Positions 24,894 to 33,812 of a DNA stretch of 59,750 nucleotides are shown piece after piece. The notes under the pieces are model-generated. The model ran no database searches. It was given only the letters and a program-made list of their open reading frames with translations, and had not been told where the DNA came from. Origin of the DNA: Halobacteriales archaeon QS_5_70_17 (GTDB taxonomy: Archaea; Halobacteriota; Halobacteria; Halobacteriales; Haloarculaceae); NCBI GenBank assembly GCA_003021975.1, contig PXRR01000008.1, positions 52,485 to 112,234 of the forward strand. The letters run 5' to 3'. A program made the position numbers and the translations under genes. The first letter of the stretch is position 1. Each line of letters begins with the position of its first letter.

Positions 24894-25457
24894 TTACGAC
24901 TCGAGCAGGCCGAGGTCCTCGAGCCGGGAGACGATCTTGTCGACGGCCTCCTCGGCGTCCTCGGGTTTCTTGCCGCCGGTGATCACGAGCTTCCCGGACC
25001 CGAACAGCAGGGCGACCACGTCGGGGTCGTCGAGGCGGTAGACGAGGCCGGGGAACTGCTCAGGTTCGTACTCGATGTTCTCGAGGCCGAGGCCGATCGC
25101 GATGGCGTTGAGGTTGAGCGTCCGTCCCAGGTCCGCGGAGGTGACGATGTTCTGGACGACGATCTCGGGGTCCTCGTCCACCTGGATCTCCAGGTCGCGG
25201 AGCTTGTCGAAGACGATCCGGAGCGACTCGTGGACGTCGTCGGTCGACTTGGCGCCGGTGCAGACGATCTTGCCCGACCGGAAGATGAGCGCCGCCGACT
25301 TCGGGTCCTGGGTCCGGTAGACGAGGCCGGGGAACTGCTCGGGATCGTAGTCTGCCCCCTCGAGGTCCATCGCCACGCTCTGGAGGTCCAACTCCTGGCC
25401 GATGCCCGTCGAGGCCACCACGTTCTCGATGTTGATGGTTTCCTTGGGGTCGGTCAT
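24894..25457 (-). CDS. tbp: TATA-box binding protein
   Basis: About 187 aa. Two direct TBP repeats, each with PEQFPGLVYR...LIF/LLFxSGK: PEQFPGLVYRTQDPKSAALI, then PEQFPGLVYRLDDPDVVALL. It recognises promoters with TFB and recruits RNA polymerase. The start is ATG at 25457; a GTG at 25463 would add two residues. The promoter contains a perfectly palindromic TATA element (25484-25495), so the factor probably binds its own control region. Divergent from trmG10. Confidence 0.95.
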   Translation of the reverse strand: MTDPKETINIENVVASTGIGQELDLQSVAMDLEGADYDPEQFPGLVYRTQDPKSAALIFRSGKIVCTGAKSTDDVHESLRIVFDKLRDLEIQVDEDPEIVVQNIVTSADLGRTLNLNAIAIGLGLENIEYEPEQFPGLVYRLDDPDVVALLFGSGKLVITGGKKPEDAEEAVDKIVSRLEDLGLLES

Positions 25458-25483
25458 TGACACGACTTAAAACACGTATTTAA

Positions 25484-25495
25484 CCTTTATAAAGG
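25484..25495. promoter_or_regulatory. palindromic TATA element between tbp and trmG10
   Basis: CCTTTATAAAGG is a perfect 12-bp palindrome. Its centre is about 32 bp upstream of the tbp ATG and 80 bp upstream of trmG10. Because it reads the same on both strands it could drive divergent transcription. Confidence 0.6.
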
Positions 25496-25569
25496 TGTGG
25501 GGGATGTCCTGACAGGTCCGGGGGAGAGCGATCGGCACGCTCTTGCCCGCTCGCGGGCGAACGGGTGGC

Positions 25570-26577
25570 GTGTACGTCCTGGAACTGGCGGGGGAGGACG
25601 ACGGGTTCGCGCGGCGGGAAGCCGAGAGCGCCTGTACGGACGTCCGTCCGCTGGCTGCCGGCCTCGCGACCGCCCGCGGGATCACCGACCGCGTCCGGGG
25701 GCTGGCGTTCACCCGGCGGGCCAGCGAGTCGGTAGGTCGGTGCTCGGGCAGCGTCGCGGACGCCCGGACGCTGCTCGAGGCCGCGTCCGTCGATCGGTCG
25801 GGGAGCGTCGCCGTCCGTGCCCGGGACGTCCGGGGGACGACCGGCGTCGACACTCGCCGCGCCGAGCGGGTCCTCGGGAGCGTCCTCGTCGACCGGGGGT
25901 TCGAGGTCGACCTCGACGACCCCGACCACGAACTCCGGGCGCTGTTCGCCCGGACCGACGGGGGGACCGCGGCGAGCGCCGGATCGGATTCCGGCGCCGA
26001 CGCGGTCTGCGCCCTCGGCTGGCTCGCGGCCGAGAGCCGCCGGGACTACGGCGACCGGCGACCCACCGACCGCCCGTTCTTCCAGCCGGGGAGCATGGGA
26101 CCGCTGCTCGCCCGGGCGCTCGCCAACCTCGCCGGCGCGCGTCCGGGTCGGCGCGTGCTCGACCCGATGTGCGGTACCGGCGGCGTCCTGCTGGAGGCGG
26201 GGCTGGTCGGCGCGGACGTCGTCGGCGTCGACGCCCAGGCGAAGATGGCCCGGGGGACCCGCGAGAACCTCGCGCACTACCTCGACGGCGGAGCGGTCCT
26301 CCGGGGGGACGCCGCCCGCCTCCCGCTGGCCGACGACAGCGTCGACGGCGTCGTCTTCGACGCCCCCTACGGTCGCCAGTCGAAGATCGTCGACAGCGAC
26401 CTCGCGGCGCTCGTCGAGGACGCCCTCGCGGAGGCCCGCCGCGTCGGTTCCCGGGGCGTTCTCGTGGCCGACCGCTCCTGGCGGGGAGCCGCCGAGGCGG
26501 CCGGCTGGTCCGTCGAGGCGGTCTTCGAGCGCCGGGTCCACCGCTCGCTCGTCCGGTCGATCCATCTGCTCTCCTGA
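25570..26577 (+). CDS. trmG10: tRNA (guanine-10-N2) dimethyltransferase
   Basis: 335 aa. An N-terminal THUMP-type RNA-binding region is followed by a Rossmann methyltransferase: RVLDPMCGTGGVLLEAGLVGADVVGVD (SAM motif I) and VVFDAPYGRQSKI (motif IV, DAPY in place of DPPY). It methylates G10 of tRNA. The GTG at 25570 (VYVLELAGEDDGFA) matches the family N-terminus; a TTG further upstream is less likely. Confidence 0.88.
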   Translation: MYVLELAGEDDGFARREAESACTDVRPLAAGLATARGITDRVRGLAFTRRASESVGRCSGSVADARTLLEAASVDRSGSVAVRARDVRGTTGVDTRRAERVLGSVLVDRGFEVDLDDPDHELRALFARTDGGTAASAGSDSGADAVCALGWLAAESRRDYGDRRPTDRPFFQPGSMGPLLARALANLAGARPGRRVLDPMCGTGGVLLEAGLVGADVVGVDAQAKMARGTRENLAHYLDGGAVLRGDAARLPLADDSVDGVVFDAPYGRQSKIVDSDLAALVEDALAEARRVGSRGVLVADRSWRGAAEAAGWSVEAVFERRVHRSLVRSIHLLS

Positions 26578-26657
26578 CCGTTCGCTTCGTTCTCGCGCGG
26601 TCGAGACCAATAGTGTGCCATGATAACTCTTATTGCTGTTCATCCGTAGTGGCGAGT

Positions 26658-26798
26658 ATGGTATTGACCGATCCCGCGCCAGCGGACGCGTGGTACGAGT
26701 GTCTCGACTGCGGGAAGCGGGTCGACTCCGTCGAGGACGGACGGCTCTGCGAGTGCGGGGGCTACCTGCGCAACATCGGCGTCCCGCGCCAGGAGTGA
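26658..26798 (+). CDS. small zinc-ribbon (rubrerythrin-like) protein
   Basis: 46 aa, MVLTDPAPADAWYECLDCG, with CLDCG and a second LCECGG pair forming a four-cysteine metal site like the C-terminal ribbon of rubrerythrin. Such tiny proteins are widespread in haloarchaea; function unknown. It stands alone between trmG10 and the convergent rfc gene. Confidence 0.75.
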   Translation: MVLTDPAPADAWYECLDCGKRVDSVEDGRLCECGGYLRNIGVPRQE

Positions 26799-26829
26799 GC
26801 GGCCCACCGGCCGTCGCCGAGCGACGCGG

Positions 26830-27828
26830 CTACCGACCCAGTTCCGCCAGGAACCGCGAGAGGTGGATGCGGTCGCTGGTCCCATCGGCGAGGTCCAGGT
26901 CTACCTCGCCGGCCAGTTGGTGGACCGCGGCGAGTTCTCGACCGGAGAGGCGCGAGCGGGCGACCGCGAGCAGGTCCGCCAGCACCTCCTCGCCGTCGTA
27001 CCCCTCGTCGACCAGCAGATCGTCGAGGGTCGACCGGGCGTCCCGGAACTCGCCGGCCTGCGCGTCGGTCAGCATCTCCTCGACGCGGTCGGTGAGGCCC
27101 ACCTCGCCCAGCGCCTCGTAGGCCGCGTCCATGGTCACTTCGCCCTCCTGCTCGGCAGCGGTCTGGGCGCCCAGGATCGCCCGCCGGAGGTCGCCGCCGG
27201 CGTACCCGGCGACGTACTCCAGGCCTTCCTCGTCGTGGGCGACGCCCTCGCGCTCGACGATCCGCTCGAGGACCGCGACGGTCTCGTCGTGGGTGGGCGC
27301 CCGCACCGGGACGTCGAAGCACCGCGACCGGATCGGCGGGATGAGCTTCGAGGGCTGGCGGGTCGCGACGACGAACTGCGTCGTCCGGTGGTGCTGTTCC
27401 ATCACCCGGCGTAGCGCCTGCTGGAAGTCCTCCCGGATCGACTCGGCGTTGTCCAGCAGGAGGGTCTTGTACTCCCCAGAGACGGACGCGTAGCTCGCGG
27501 TCTCCTTCAGCACGCGGTTGATCATGTCGCGCTTCGAGAGCCGCGAGCGCCCCTCCAGAAACGGCGCGAAGCGGGGGTCGTTCTTGATCTCGGTCTTCGT
27601 CCGCGAGAAGAAGTCGTCGACGTTCACCGCGATCAGGTCGTTGTCGGGGTCGGCGTGGGCCTCGCGGGCCAGCGCTCGCACGGCGGCGGTCTTCCCCGCC
27701 CCCTCGGGCCCGTGGACCACGAGGTTCATCGGCTCGTCGACGGCCCCCGTCAGGGCGTCGCGGACCCCCGGCTGGGGCAGGTCAGCCAGCGTCGGGGCGT
27801 GAGCTTCGGTCCACAGCGGGCCGTCCAT
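26830..27828 (-). CDS. rfcC: replication factor C small subunit paralogue
   Basis: 332 aa clamp-loader AAA+ protein. The N-terminus LWTEAHAPTLADLPQPGVRDAL matches the haloarchaeal second small subunit. Walker A is GPEGAGKTAAV, and the arginine-finger region is PPIRSRCF. The Walker B position reads LLLDNAESI rather than the usual DEAD/DEAE, so ATP hydrolysis at this subunit may be weak (inference). The sensor segment QFVVATRQPSKL and the C-terminal collar helices are present. It loads PCNA (pcn at 13489) together with other RFC subunits. Confidence 0.85.
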   Translation of the reverse strand: MDGPLWTEAHAPTLADLPQPGVRDALTGAVDEPMNLVVHGPEGAGKTAAVRALAREAHADPDNDLIAVNVDDFFSRTKTEIKNDPRFAPFLEGRSRLSKRDMINRVLKETASYASVSGEYKTLLLDNAESIREDFQQALRRVMEQHHRTTQFVVATRQPSKLIPPIRSRCFDVPVRAPTHDETVAVLERIVEREGVAHDEEGLEYVAGYAGGDLRRAILGAQTAAEQEGEVTMDAAYEALGEVGLTDRVEEMLTDAQAGEFRDARSTLDDLLVDEGYDGEEVLADLLAVARSRLSGRELAAVHQLAGEVDLDLADGTSDRIHLSRFLAELGR

Positions 27829-27887
27829 ACCGGAGGGTGCCGGCCGACGGCCATGAATCGGTCGGTTAGCGGTCGAGTCCGGACCCG

Positions 27888-28958
27888 CTACGCTCCGGCG
27901 TTCGCACCGCCGCCGGCGTTCAGGTGCGCCTCGAGGTCGACGGTCGTCTCGAGGGTCTCCTCGCCGGTGTCGACGGTCACGTCGACGACGGGCTCCTCGG
28001 GCAGCGGCAGGCTCACGTGCCCGTCGGCGTTCGTCTCGCCCTGCACCTCGCCGTCGACGGCGACGGTCGCGCCCTCGACCGGTTCGCCGGCGTCGGTGAT
28101 GGCCACGGTGACCCCCGAGAGCCCCGCCTCGACGACCTCGACGGCGAGATCGCCGGAGGCGTTCGCGCCGGCGGTCGCGTTCGTACCGACGACGTCGCTG
28201 CCGCTCGCTTCGGCGCTCGCGGACGCCGAGGCGGAGGCGTTCCCGCCCGCGTTCGCGCCCGCCGACGGGCGCGCGTCCTCGACTAGCCGGATCGGTCGGT
28301 CGGTGCCGGACTCGCTCGCGACCGGCTTCAGGATGTACTCCCCGCTCCCGCCGGCCTCGAAGACCGTCGCGTCGAAGACGAAGTCCGTCTCGGCGCCGGC
28401 GCCCACGGCGAACGCCTCGTCGACTACGAGACCCCCGCTCGGGAGCTTCACGTTCACCCGCTCGCCGCTCTCCAGCGTCCCCTCGACCTCGCTCACTTCG
28501 AGGCGGACGGCGGCGTACTCGCCCTCGGGGACCGACAGGTTCCCGAGGCCCGTGGCGTTCTCGCCCTGCAGGCGCGTCAGGTCGACGGTCCGCTCGTCGA
28601 CCTCGTAGGTGTGCCAGTCGGCCGCGGCCTCAGCCTCGGCTTCGGCGTCGGCACTCGCGTTCGCGGTGGCGTTCCCGTTCGCGTCGGCGCTGGCGTCCGC
28701 CTCGGTCTCAGCCTCGGCCGATCGGAACGAGACGGCGGTGACGGTCACGTTCAGGTACTCGAACCGGTCGATCGCGTTGCGCTCGTCGCTCAGGTACATG
28801 CGGACGGTACCGCTGTCGCGGTCCCCGTCGTCGGTCGTCTCGGTGGCCGCGCCGTCGGCTTCGGGGGTCGCGTCCCCGCCGCCGAGGCCGGACTGCGCGC
28901 TACAGCCCGAGACCACGAGCATCGCGGCGACCAGTAGTACGGTCAGTGCCTTTCTCAT
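27888..28958 (-). CDS. DUF4382 lipoprotein
   Basis: 356 aa lipoprotein. The signal and lipobox are LLVAAMLVVSGCSAQ (Cys about residue 19). The main domain (GTVRMYLSDERNAIDRFEYLNVTVTAV through AVRLEVSEVEG) is DUF4382, interrupted by an Ala/Glu/Asp repeat insertion. A C-terminal Ig-like, carboxypeptidase-regulatory-like domain (VTVAITDAGEPVEGATVAVDGE...TNADGHVSLPLPEEPV) ends in an Ala/Gly tail. Cell-surface; function unknown. Confidence 0.82.
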   Translation of the reverse strand: MRKALTVLLVAAMLVVSGCSAQSGLGGGDATPEADGAATETTDDGDRDSGTVRMYLSDERNAIDRFEYLNVTVTAVSFRSAEAETEADASADANGNATANASADAEAEAEAAADWHTYEVDERTVDLTRLQGENATGLGNLSVPEGEYAAVRLEVSEVEGTLESGERVNVKLPSGGLVVDEAFAVGAGAETDFVFDATVFEAGGSGEYILKPVASESGTDRPIRLVEDARPSAGANAGGNASASASASAEASGSDVVGTNATAGANASGDLAVEVVEAGLSGVTVAITDAGEPVEGATVAVDGEVQGETNADGHVSLPLPEEPVVDVTVDTGEETLETTVDLEAHLNAGGGANAGA

Positions 28959-28982
28959 TTCTACCCGTGATAGTCACTGAAT

Positions 28983-28992
28983 ATTATATAAG
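28983..28992 (-). promoter_or_regulatory. TATA box of the DUF4382 lipoprotein gene
   Basis: CTTATATAAT-type element on the minus strand, about 28 bp before the ATG at 28958, consistent with a very short or absent leader. Confidence 0.55.
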
Positions 28993-29111
28993 ACGTTCGG
29001 CCGTTCCCGGTCGTTCGCGACGGTTGAACACCGCCGACTTCCTGCGATTGAACGGTCTGAACGGTCGTAAGATCCCCATTCCGACGTGTCCGCCGCCCTC
29101 TGGGTCGGCGG

Positions 29112-29470
29112 TCAGATCACCGGCCCGGTACTCGGCGGCGTCCTCCGTGTGTCCGTCGCCGGCGGACGCTCCAGCCTTCGCTCGAACTCCTCGCCGGTGA
29201 GTTCGTCCCGGGCGTACCGGTCTCGGAGGGCATGGAGGGCGCCGGTCGCGTCCGCCCCCTCGTCGGTCCTGCAGTCGCCCGCGGGCCCGTCGTCCGGGCC
29301 TGCCGGCCGCCGGGAGCGTCGACGCCGAGTAGGAGGCCGGCCGCCGGAACGACGACCGGGGAGCAGATCCCCGGACCGTCCGGAACGGAACCGGACGCCT
29401 CCGGACAGGTCGAGCAGACCGCCGCCGAGGATCAGCAGCGGGAGGGCGTCGACGGCTTGCGGGCGCGCGG
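29112..29470 (-). pseudogene. degraded SHOCT-domain small membrane protein gene
   Basis: On this strand a SHOCT-type C-terminal motif is clear (ALRDRYARDELTGEEFERRL), and a hydrophobic start of a membrane segment (LPLLILGGGLLDL) lies upstream. The segment between them reads as Arg/Pro/Gly-rich, and after EFERRLERPPATD the expected family continuation (TEDAAEYRAGDL) is found one frame away. No start-to-stop frame gives a normal protein, so there is at least one frameshift. No other gene is seen between 28959 and 29570. Confidence 0.5.
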
Positions 29471-29570
29471 GGTCGGGGACTCGTCGACCGGGGAGGCGTT
29501 GCGAGAGCGCCGGGAAGAACCTCCGGGGGCTTCCGAAGCGGCTATCCGGCCGCCGCAGCGACGGGGAGGT

Positions 29571-30494
29571 ATGCACGTGACGTTCCTCGGGACCAGCGGG
29601 GCCATCCCGACGACCGAGCGTAACACGAGCGCGGTCATGCTCCGCCGGGAGGGCCAGCGGTTCCTGCTGGACGCCGGCGAGGGGACCCAGCGCCAGATGA
29701 TGCGGTTCGGCGCCGGCTTCGACGTCTCGCACGTCCTGGTGACCCACCTCCACGGCGACCACGTCCTCGGCCTGCCGGGGCTCTGTCAGACCTGGGACTT
29801 CAACGAGCGCGACGCCGCTCTCGCGATCCACGCGCCCCGGGGCACCCGCCGGTCGATCGAGGACCTGATCGGCGCGACCGGCACCGATCCCTCCTTCCCC
29901 GTCCGGATCAACGAGGTCGGGGACGGAGACGTCGCGGTCGACGGCGCCGGCTACGAGGTCCGCGCGTTCGAGACCGACCACCGCGCCCGGTCGGTGGGCT
30001 ACGCGCTCGTCGAGGACGAGCGCAAGGGCCGGTTCGACCGCGAGCGCGCCGAGGAACTCGGCGTCCCGGTCGGACCGAAGTTCTCGCGCCTCCACGGGGG
30101 CGAACCGGTCGAACTCGCGGACGGCCGCACGATCCGCCCCGAGCAGGTCGTCGGCCCGCCCCGGCCCGGCCGCCGGGTGGTCTACACCGGCGACACCCGC
30201 CCGACTGCGGCGACCGTCGAGGCCGCCGAGGACGCCGACCTGCTGATCCACGACGCGACCTTCGGGGAGGACCACGCCGACCGCGCGGGGCCGACCGGCC
30301 ACTCGACGGCCCGCCAGGCCGCCGAGGTCGGCAACCGGGCCGGCGCGAAGCGACTCGCGCTCACCCACGTCTCCTCGCGGTACCCCGTCGCCGACCCGCT
30401 GGCCGAGCAGGCGGCGGCGGTCTTCGACGGCGACTGCTTCGTCCCCGACGACGGCCACGAACTCGACGTTCCCTATCCCGACGCCGACGAGTGA
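29571..30494 (+). CDS. rnz: ribonuclease Z
   Basis: 307 aa metallo-beta-lactamase nuclease that removes the 3' trailer of pre-tRNAs. It begins MHVTFLGTSGAIPTTERN, has the metal motif THLHGDHVLGLPG, RVVYTGDTRPT, and the C-terminal LIHDATF...GHSTARQAAEV...LTHVSSRY. Full length for the archaeal short form. The ATG at 29571 is the family start. Confidence 0.94.
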   Translation: MHVTFLGTSGAIPTTERNTSAVMLRREGQRFLLDAGEGTQRQMMRFGAGFDVSHVLVTHLHGDHVLGLPGLCQTWDFNERDAALAIHAPRGTRRSIEDLIGATGTDPSFPVRINEVGDGDVAVDGAGYEVRAFETDHRARSVGYALVEDERKGRFDRERAEELGVPVGPKFSRLHGGEPVELADGRTIRPEQVVGPPRPGRRVVYTGDTRPTAATVEAAEDADLLIHDATFGEDHADRAGPTGHSTARQAAEVGNRAGAKRLALTHVSSRYPVADPLAEQAAAVFDGDCFVPDDGHELDVPYPDADE

Positions 30495-30563
30495 CGCCGC
30501 GGCCGGTCGCCCGCCTCGCACGGGAGCGACATCCTCTCCTCGCTCGCGGGGCTACTCTCTGCC

Positions 30564-30776
30564 ATGAGCGACGCCACCGACGGCGCCTGCGTCTACTGTG
30601 ACAGCGACCTCTCGCGGTACGACCCGGTGTACCTCCTCGAGAGCGACGACGGGGGCGGAAACGACGGGAGCGACCGCCGCGAGGTCGGCGGCTTCTGTAA
30701 CTACGCCTGCCTGCACGCCCACGTCGAGGAGTCCGAACTCGTCTACGGGACCGCCTGCGAGTGGTCGCCCGAGTGA
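30564..30776 (+). CDS. small zinc-finger protein
   Basis: 70 aa. C-V-Y-C-D near the N-terminus and FCNYACLHAHVEESE with further Cys/His suggest a treble-clef or FLYWCH-like zinc site; the middle is acidic and Gly-rich (ESDDGGGNDGSDRR). Haloarchaeal, function unknown. It is 69 bp downstream of rnz on the same strand. Confidence 0.72.
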   Translation: MSDATDGACVYCDSDLSRYDPVYLLESDDGGGNDGSDRREVGGFCNYACLHAHVEESELVYGTACEWSPE

Positions 30777-30837
30777 CCGTGCCACTGGGTGCCAACTCGG
30801 CGCCGGCACGGGGTTTAAGACGGCCGTCCGCCTAGCC

Positions 30838-32808
30838 ATGGGCGTGAGCACCCGCACGAGCGCCCTCGACGCGGTCGTCTTCGGAGTCGACGTCCAGAGC
30901 GGGGACGTCCGGGGGGACGCCCCCCAGTACGCCGTCGTCGCCTTCGACGGCGAACACATCGACCGGGACGTCGTCTCCCGCCGGAAGTTACGTCGGCTGA
31001 TCGACCGAGAGGAGCCGGCGATGGTCGCGACCGACAACATGTACGAACTCGCGGCCGACAAGGACGCGCTCGTGGGGCTGCTGCGGTCGCTGCCCGCCGG
31101 GACGAAACTCGTCCAGGTGACCGGTGCCGAGCGTCCCGAACCGCTCTCCCGGGTGGCCGCCCGCCACGGCGTCCCCTACGGCAAAAAGCCCATGAAGGAA
31201 GCGGAGGCGGCCGCCCGCCTCGCGGCCGCCAACGTCGGCCAGGAGGTGACCGCCTTCTCGGACACGACTACCGTGAAGGTCTCCCGGGGCCGGTCGACGG
31301 GCAAGGGCGGCTGGAGCGAGGACCGCTACACCCGCCGCATCCACGGCCACGTCCAGAACAAGGCACGCGACGTCGAGCGGACGCTCGACGACGCGGGCCT
31401 GGAGTACGACGCCGACCGCGTCGAGAAGTACGGCGGCCTCTCGCGGGCGGTGTTCACCGTCCGCGCCCGCCCCGAGGACATCCCCGTCTCGCGGTCCCGC
31501 TCGGGCGACGTCCGCGTGGAGGTCGAGCGCGAGCGCCGCGACCACGTCCTCGTCGGTATCGATCCCGGGACGACCACGGCGGTCGCCATCGTCGGCCTCG
31601 GCGGCGAGGTGCTCGACACCCTCTCGACGCGGACCGCCGACACCGCGGCGGTCGTCGAGTGGATCGTCGAGCGCGGTCGTCCCCTGTTGGTCGCCGCCGA
31701 CGTCACCCCGATGCCCGAGACCGTCGAGAAGATCCGCCGGAGCTTCGACGCCGCGGCGTGGGCGCCCGAGCGGGACCTGCCGGTCGACTCGAAGCAACAC
31801 CGCACCCGCGAGGTCGGCTACGAGAACGACCACGAGCGCGACGCGATCGCCGCCGCCCTGTTCGCGTTCGACGACCGGGAGGACCAGTTCGAGCGCATCG
31901 CCCGGAAGGTCCCCCCGCGGCTCGACCGCGGGGAGGTCACCGCCCGGGTCGTCGCCGGCGAGGACTCCGTCGAGACCGCCATCGAGGCGCTGACCGACGA
32001 CGAGAGCGACGAGGAGGAAGAGAGCGAGCACGACCCCCGGGAGCTGACCGAGGAGGAGAAGCGCATCAAGCGCATGGAGGCCCGCATCGAGCGCCTGGAG
32101 TCCCACGTCGACGACCTCAAGGAGACCATCGCGGCCAAGGACGAGCGCATCGAGGAGTACGAGGCGGAACTCAGCGAGGCCCGCCGCCAGGAGCGCAGGG
32201 AGGCACGCGAGCGCCGCGAGGTGACCCGCCTCGAACGGGAGAACGAGCGCCTCGAACGCCAACTCGGCGAGGAGCGCGAGCGGGTCGACGACCTCGAGGG
32301 GAAACTCGAGCGGCTGAAGGCCCTCTGGAAGCTCGACCACTCGGACTTCGCTGACGTCGCGGACGGCCGGGAGGACCTCGTCCCGGTGAAGGTCGTCGAG
32401 CAGTTCACGAAGGGCGCGATCGAGGCCGCCGACGAGAGCTACGGACTGGCGCCCGACGACGTCGTCTTCCTGCGGGACGCCAGCGGCGCCGGCCGGTCGA
32501 CCGCGGAACGCCTCGCCGACCGCGAGCCCCGCGTCGTGCTCCGGCAGGGCGGGCTCTCGGAGGCCGCCGACGAGGTCCTGTTCGACCGCGGGATCCCCGT
32601 CGCGCCGGCCGACGACGTCACGATCCAGGAGATCGACGACCTCGCGGTCGCCCGCGACCGCGAGGTCGGGGCCGCCATCGAAGACTGGGAGGACCGCGCG
32701 GCCGAGCGCCGCAAGGACCGCACCGGCGAGATGGTCGATCGGCTGATCAGCGAACACCGCGCGGCCGCGGACGGCGAACGCGGCGAGGGGACCGGAACCG
32801 GCGACTGA
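30838..32808 (+). CDS. DUF460 protein with RNase H-like domain and coiled coil
   Basis: 656 aa. The N-terminal region covers VVFGVDVQSGD...YAVVAFDGEH, a second RNase H/RuvC-like core follows (VLVGIDPGTTTAVAIVGLGGE, about residues 236-256), then a long charged coiled coil (about 395-495, ELTEEEKRIKRMEARIERLE-like), then a C-terminal helical domain. DUF460 proteins are archaeal and predicted nucleases or nucleic-acid-binding; the role is unproved. TTTAAGACGG about 25 bp upstream of the ATG looks like its TATA element. The ATG at 30838 is preferred over a longer frame. Confidence 0.85.
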   Translation: MGVSTRTSALDAVVFGVDVQSGDVRGDAPQYAVVAFDGEHIDRDVVSRRKLRRLIDREEPAMVATDNMYELAADKDALVGLLRSLPAGTKLVQVTGAERPEPLSRVAARHGVPYGKKPMKEAEAAARLAAANVGQEVTAFSDTTTVKVSRGRSTGKGGWSEDRYTRRIHGHVQNKARDVERTLDDAGLEYDADRVEKYGGLSRAVFTVRARPEDIPVSRSRSGDVRVEVERERRDHVLVGIDPGTTTAVAIVGLGGEVLDTLSTRTADTAAVVEWIVERGRPLLVAADVTPMPETVEKIRRSFDAAAWAPERDLPVDSKQHRTREVGYENDHERDAIAAALFAFDDREDQFERIARKVPPRLDRGEVTARVVAGEDSVETAIEALTDDESDEEEESEHDPRELTEEEKRIKRMEARIERLESHVDDLKETIAAKDERIEEYEAELSEARRQERREARERREVTRLERENERLERQLGEERERVDDLEGKLERLKALWKLDHSDFADVADGREDLVPVKVVEQFTKGAIEAADESYGLAPDDVVFLRDASGAGRSTAERLADREPRVVLRQGGLSEAADEVLFDRGIPVAPADDVTIQEIDDLAVARDREVGAAIEDWEDRAAERRKDRTGEMVDRLISEHRAAADGERGEGTGTGD

Positions 32809-32934
32809 CGCCCTCGACTCCGGCTTCGGCTTCGATCCCGGTCTGGCGCCGCCGCGACCCCGAGTGGAGGCGTCCCGCTCCGATCCCGCGGGATCCCCCG
32901 AAAGCTATAGGCGCCCCGGCCGTTCGGCACCGAC

Positions 32935-33192
32935 ATGTACGCGCCCCTCCAGGGTCCGATGGGGCCCGTCCCGCCGGAACTGCTGATCGTCGCCCTGCTC
33001 GTCACCCTCGCCGTCGCCGTCGCCGGCGGGTACTGGGTCTACAAGGACGCCACTCGCCGCGGCAGCGACAGCGCCGCGCTGTGGGCGGTCGTCGTCGGCG
33101 GGGCGTTCCTGCTGGGGCTCCTGTTCGGGATCGTCGCGCTGATCGCGTACTTCGTGGTCGGGCGGCCCGACGCGCCCGAACGGACCCTCTGA
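32935..33192 (+). CDS. small two-helix membrane protein
   Basis: 85 aa. Two membrane segments (ELLIVALLVTLAVAVAGGYWVY and LWAVVVGGAFLLGLLFGIVALIAYFVV) with a basic loop (KDATRRGSDS), like many archaeal phage-shock- or PLDc_N-like small proteins. A TATA-like AAGCTATAGGCG is about 27 bp before the ATG. No function recognised. Confidence 0.75.
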   Translation: MYAPLQGPMGPVPPELLIVALLVTLAVAVAGGYWVYKDATRRGSDSAALWAVVVGGAFLLGLLFGIVALIAYFVVGRPDAPERTL

Positions 33193-33221
33193 CCGCCCCG
33201 GGGTCGGATCCGCGACAGCTC

Positions 33222-33410
33222 CTACAGCCCGCCCCCCATTCCGAAGGTCCGCATCACCGATCCGAGCAGTCCGCGAGCGACGAGCACCAGACCGACCAGT
33301 ATCAGCGCGAGGCCGGCGGCGACGAGGAGGTTGGCGTACGCGACGAGCCCCAGACCGCCGAGCAGCAGGAGGACGCCGGCGGCCCCGGTCGAGCCGAGCT
33401 TGTCGAGCAT
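33222..33410 (-). CDS. small two-helix membrane protein, haloarchaeal
   Basis: 62 aa (MLDKLGSTGAAGVLLLLGG...). Two hydrophobic helices (GAAGVLLLLGGLGLVAYANL, then ALILVGLVLVARGLLGSVM) and a C-terminal FGMGGG. A conserved haloarchaeal type without known role. The ATG at 33410 gives the compact form. It converges with the gene at 32935. Confidence 0.72.
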   Translation of the reverse strand: MLDKLGSTGAAGVLLLLGGLGLVAYANLLVAAGLALILVGLVLVARGLLGSVMRTFGMGGGL

Positions 33411-33514
33411 AGCGGGGCTGGCGGTGGGACGCAAAAAAGCGGTCCGATACGGCCGCCCCGCGGCCGATCGGTCCCTTTGTAAAGTTTAACCGTCCGCCTG
33501 CCGAACGACCTGTC

Positions 33515-33802
33515 ATGAGCGACAGCGACAGCCGGAAGGACCTTCGAATGCCGGACGAGGACGAGGTGTTCGCCGTCGTGACGAACATGCTCGGCGCCAA
33601 CCGCGTGAAGGTACGCTGCATGGACGGGCAAGAGCGGACCGCCCGCATCCCGGGACGGATGCAGAAGCGCATCTGGATCCGCGAGGACGACGTCGTCCTC
33701 GTCGAGCCGTGGGACTGGCAGGACGAGAAGGCCGACATCACCTGGCGCTACGAGAAACAGGAGGCCGACCAGCTCCGACGCGAGGGCCACATCCAGGAGT
33801 GA
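33515..33802 (+). CDS. eif1A: translation initiation factor aIF1A
   Basis: 95 aa OB-fold factor that, with aIF1 and aIF2, prepares the small ribosomal subunit for start-codon selection. Diagnostic residues: [42 protein letters not shown] and the [14 protein letters not shown]-terminal part. A TATA-like AAAGTTTAACCG lies about 28 bp upstream. First gene of a translation/ribosome-biogenesis run. Confidence 0.95.
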   Translation: MSDSDSRKDLRMPDEDEVFAVVTNMLGANRVKVRCMDGQERTARIPGRMQKRIWIREDDVVLVEPWDWQDEKADITWRYEKQEADQLRREGHIQE

Positions 33803-33812
33803 CCGCGCTCAC

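Noticed and set aside
29112-30521. A 469-residue minus-strand frame across rnz.
   Set aside because: It is antisense to rnz for most of its length; only the SHOCT-like end is meaningful and is reported separately.
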